Part shown: one piece after another, positions 5,331 to 6,133 of the stretch
Layout: each line of letters opens with the position of its first letter
How positions within the stretch are numbered: the stretch's first letter is position 1
DNA from: Candidatus Hodarchaeota archaeon
Lineage (GTDB): Archaea; Asgardarchaeota; Heimdallarchaeia; Hodarchaeales; Hodarchaeaceae
Direction of reading: 5' to 3'
Length of the DNA stretch: 6,133 bases
Assembly: GCA_016839665.1 (NCBI GenBank)
Contig: JAEOTU010000308.1
Location: 1-6,133 of the forward strand
Program-made: the position numbers and the translations under genes
Notes under the pieces: generated by a model
The model's input: only the letters and a program-made list of their open reading frames with translations
Databases searched by the model: none
Told to the model about the DNA's origin: nothing

Positions 5331-5353
5331 TTTTTCTGAAAGTTTCAGAAAAA
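5331..5353 (+). promoter_or_regulatory. 23-bp dyad upstream of the KaiC-like gene, candidate operator
   Basis: The arms TTTTTCTGAAA (5331-5341) and TTTCAGAAAAA (5343-5353) are perfect inverted copies around a single central G. The centre is 50 bp before the ATG at 5392. A TATA-like stretch (TATTTTAT, about 5317-5324) would place transcription start near 5347, inside the dyad, so a dimeric repressor bound here would block the promoter. As RNA it would make a weaker A/U-rich hairpin. Confidence 0.5.
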
Positions 5354-5391
5354 CTTAAACAACTGCTTTTGAAAATTTGATTGGAATTGTA

Positions 5392-6123
5392 ATGAGTACC
5401 ATTAAATCTGGCATTCAAGGGTTAGATGCTCTTTTTGAAGCAAAAGAATTTCCCAAGGGGCGTCAAATCCTTGTTTCTGGCCCCCCTGGCTCAGGAAAAA
5501 CCGTTTTTGGCCTACAATTTCTGATAAGTGGTGCTTTACATACTGATGAGCCAGGTATTTTTGTGAGCTTCGATGATCTACCCCGACATATTCGTAACGA
5601 TATGAATTCTTTTGGTTGGAACATTCAACAGCTTGAACAAGATTTTAATCCTCCTCTGATCACCATGGTGGACGGGTTTTCTGCGAGAGTAGGTTTATCA
5701 ACAAATGAGAAATTTACAATCCGGGCAAATATCGACAGCTTACTAATGGTTTTAAATGAAGTGTTAGAAGATACAGGCGCCACACGAGTATGTATTGATT
5801 CGTTATCAACGCTCTCAACAATTATTAAGGATCCTGCTCAAGTTCGAAAAGAAATCCTTACGATGGGTGCAATTCTAGGGGAACAAGGATGCACCACGTT
5901 GTTAACAGCGGAGTCTTTAGAAAAAGGAGTTGAAGAATATTCGTCTCAAGGACTTATTCGTTTGAGTTATGACGAACTTCCAACTGGAGAATTCCGTCGT
6001 GCTATCCTCGTCCAGAAGATGCGGGGTTTTGCTCATGAATTTTCATGGAAAGAATTTCGTATCACATCAGAGGGTATTAAAATCTTCCCAGACCGAACTG
6101 TTGGACGTGGACGCTTTAAATGA
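5392..6123 (+). CDS. KaiC/RAD55-like RecA-superfamily ATPase
   Basis: This single-domain, 243-residue KaiC-type ATPase belongs to a family with many archaeal paralogues, several thought to act in signalling or regulation; its partner is unknown. It begins SGIQGLDALF (6-15), the usual KaiC-domain start, then Walker A GPPGSGKT (30-37). GIFVSFDDLPRHI (55-67) sits where KaiC has its FEE-P catalytic glutamates, here Asp61-Asp62. SFGWNI (73-78) is family-typical. Walker B is RVCIDSLSTL (132-141, Asp136). VQKMRGFAHEF (207-217) and EGIKIFP (227-233) close the domain. There is one RecA domain, not two as in cyanobacterial KaiC, and no membrane segment or DNA-binding domain. I prefer the ATG at 5392 over the in-frame TTG at 5377 because homology starts there; neither has a clear SD. 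Its stop overlaps a following start codon, so it probably heads an operon. Confidence 0.93.
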   Translation: MSTIKSGIQGLDALFEAKEFPKGRQILVSGPPGSGKTVFGLQFLISGALHTDEPGIFVSFDDLPRHIRNDMNSFGWNIQQLEQDFNPPLITMVDGFSARVGLSTNEKFTIRANIDSLLMVLNEVLEDTGATRVCIDSLSTLSTIIKDPAQVRKEILTMGAILGEQGCTTLLTAESLEKGVEEYSSQGLIRLSYDELPTGEFRRAILVQKMRGFAHEFSWKEFRITSEGIKIFPDRTVGRGRFK

Positions 6124-6133
6124 CAACTGAACA
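6120..6133 (+). CDS. Start of a downstream gene, cut by the right edge
   Basis: The last base before the KaiC-like stop and the stop itself form ATGA. The ATG at 6120 opens a frame reading MTTE to the edge. Four-base ATGA overlaps are typical of translationally coupled genes, so this probably begins the next member of the same operon. Too little is visible to name the product. Confidence 0.45.

Noticed and set aside
5377..5379. TTG as a start codon of the KaiC-like gene
   Set aside because: It adds only five residues (MIGIV) before the family-typical start, has no SD, and an ATG at 5392 fits the usual KaiC-domain beginning. It cannot be fully excluded.

Overview
The window is AT-rich, has uninterrupted genes and appears to come from an archaeon, most likely a member of the Asgard group. 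Group II chaperonin (thermosome) genes, an archaeal/eukaryotic RNA polymerase subunit Rpo6 (RpoK), ribosomal protein eS17 (S17e) and a KaiC/RAD55-type ATPase with an archaeal intergenic style (U-rich terminators, TATA-like boxes, TTG starts) all point to Archaea. The Asgard assignment rests on the gene at 3761-4453, which reads as an EAP30-domain (Vps22/SNF8-type) ESCRT-II subunit. ESCRT-II genes among prokaryotes are known essentially from Asgard archaea. All genes are on the + strand.

Layout. (1) 1-3069: two tandem thermosome subunits 11 bp apart, the first cut by the left edge (about 73 N-terminal residues missing), the second complete and preceded by a perfect Shine-Dalgarno sequence that overlaps the stop of the first. 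They end in different low-complexity tails, GGM/PPG in the first and GPG plus an acidic end in the second, and are followed by a long T-tract terminator. (2) 3070-3302: pyrimidine-rich gap with a promoter-like site and a possible 19-codon upstream reading frame whose stop overlaps the TTG start of rpoK. (3) 3303-3635: rpoK, with an enlarged acidic linker and a C-terminal extension. (4) 3761-4778: a two-gene unit, the ESCRT-II Vps22-like gene and, 4 nt downstream, a small, very acidic, beta-strand-rich protein that I do not recognise. (5) 5010-5228: eS17, followed at once by a strong hairpin with two alternative pairings. (6) 5392-6123: a KaiC-like RecA-fold ATPase, preceded by an 11+1+11 bp dyad. 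Its stop overlaps the start of another reading frame (ATGA) that runs off the right edge.

How the genes fit together. Most are housekeeping genes for protein folding, transcription and translation. The chaperonin pair probably supplies subunits of one hetero-oligomeric double ring. The part most worth attention is the ESCRT-II gene and its apparently co-translated partner. In eukaryotes ESCRT-II links ubiquitinated cargo and ESCRT-I to ESCRT-III membrane remodelling, so a small beta-sandwich-like protein made from the same message is a candidate new component or adaptor. That idea comes from gene context and predicted strand pattern only. No mobile elements, CRISPR arrays, tRNA or rRNA genes were seen.
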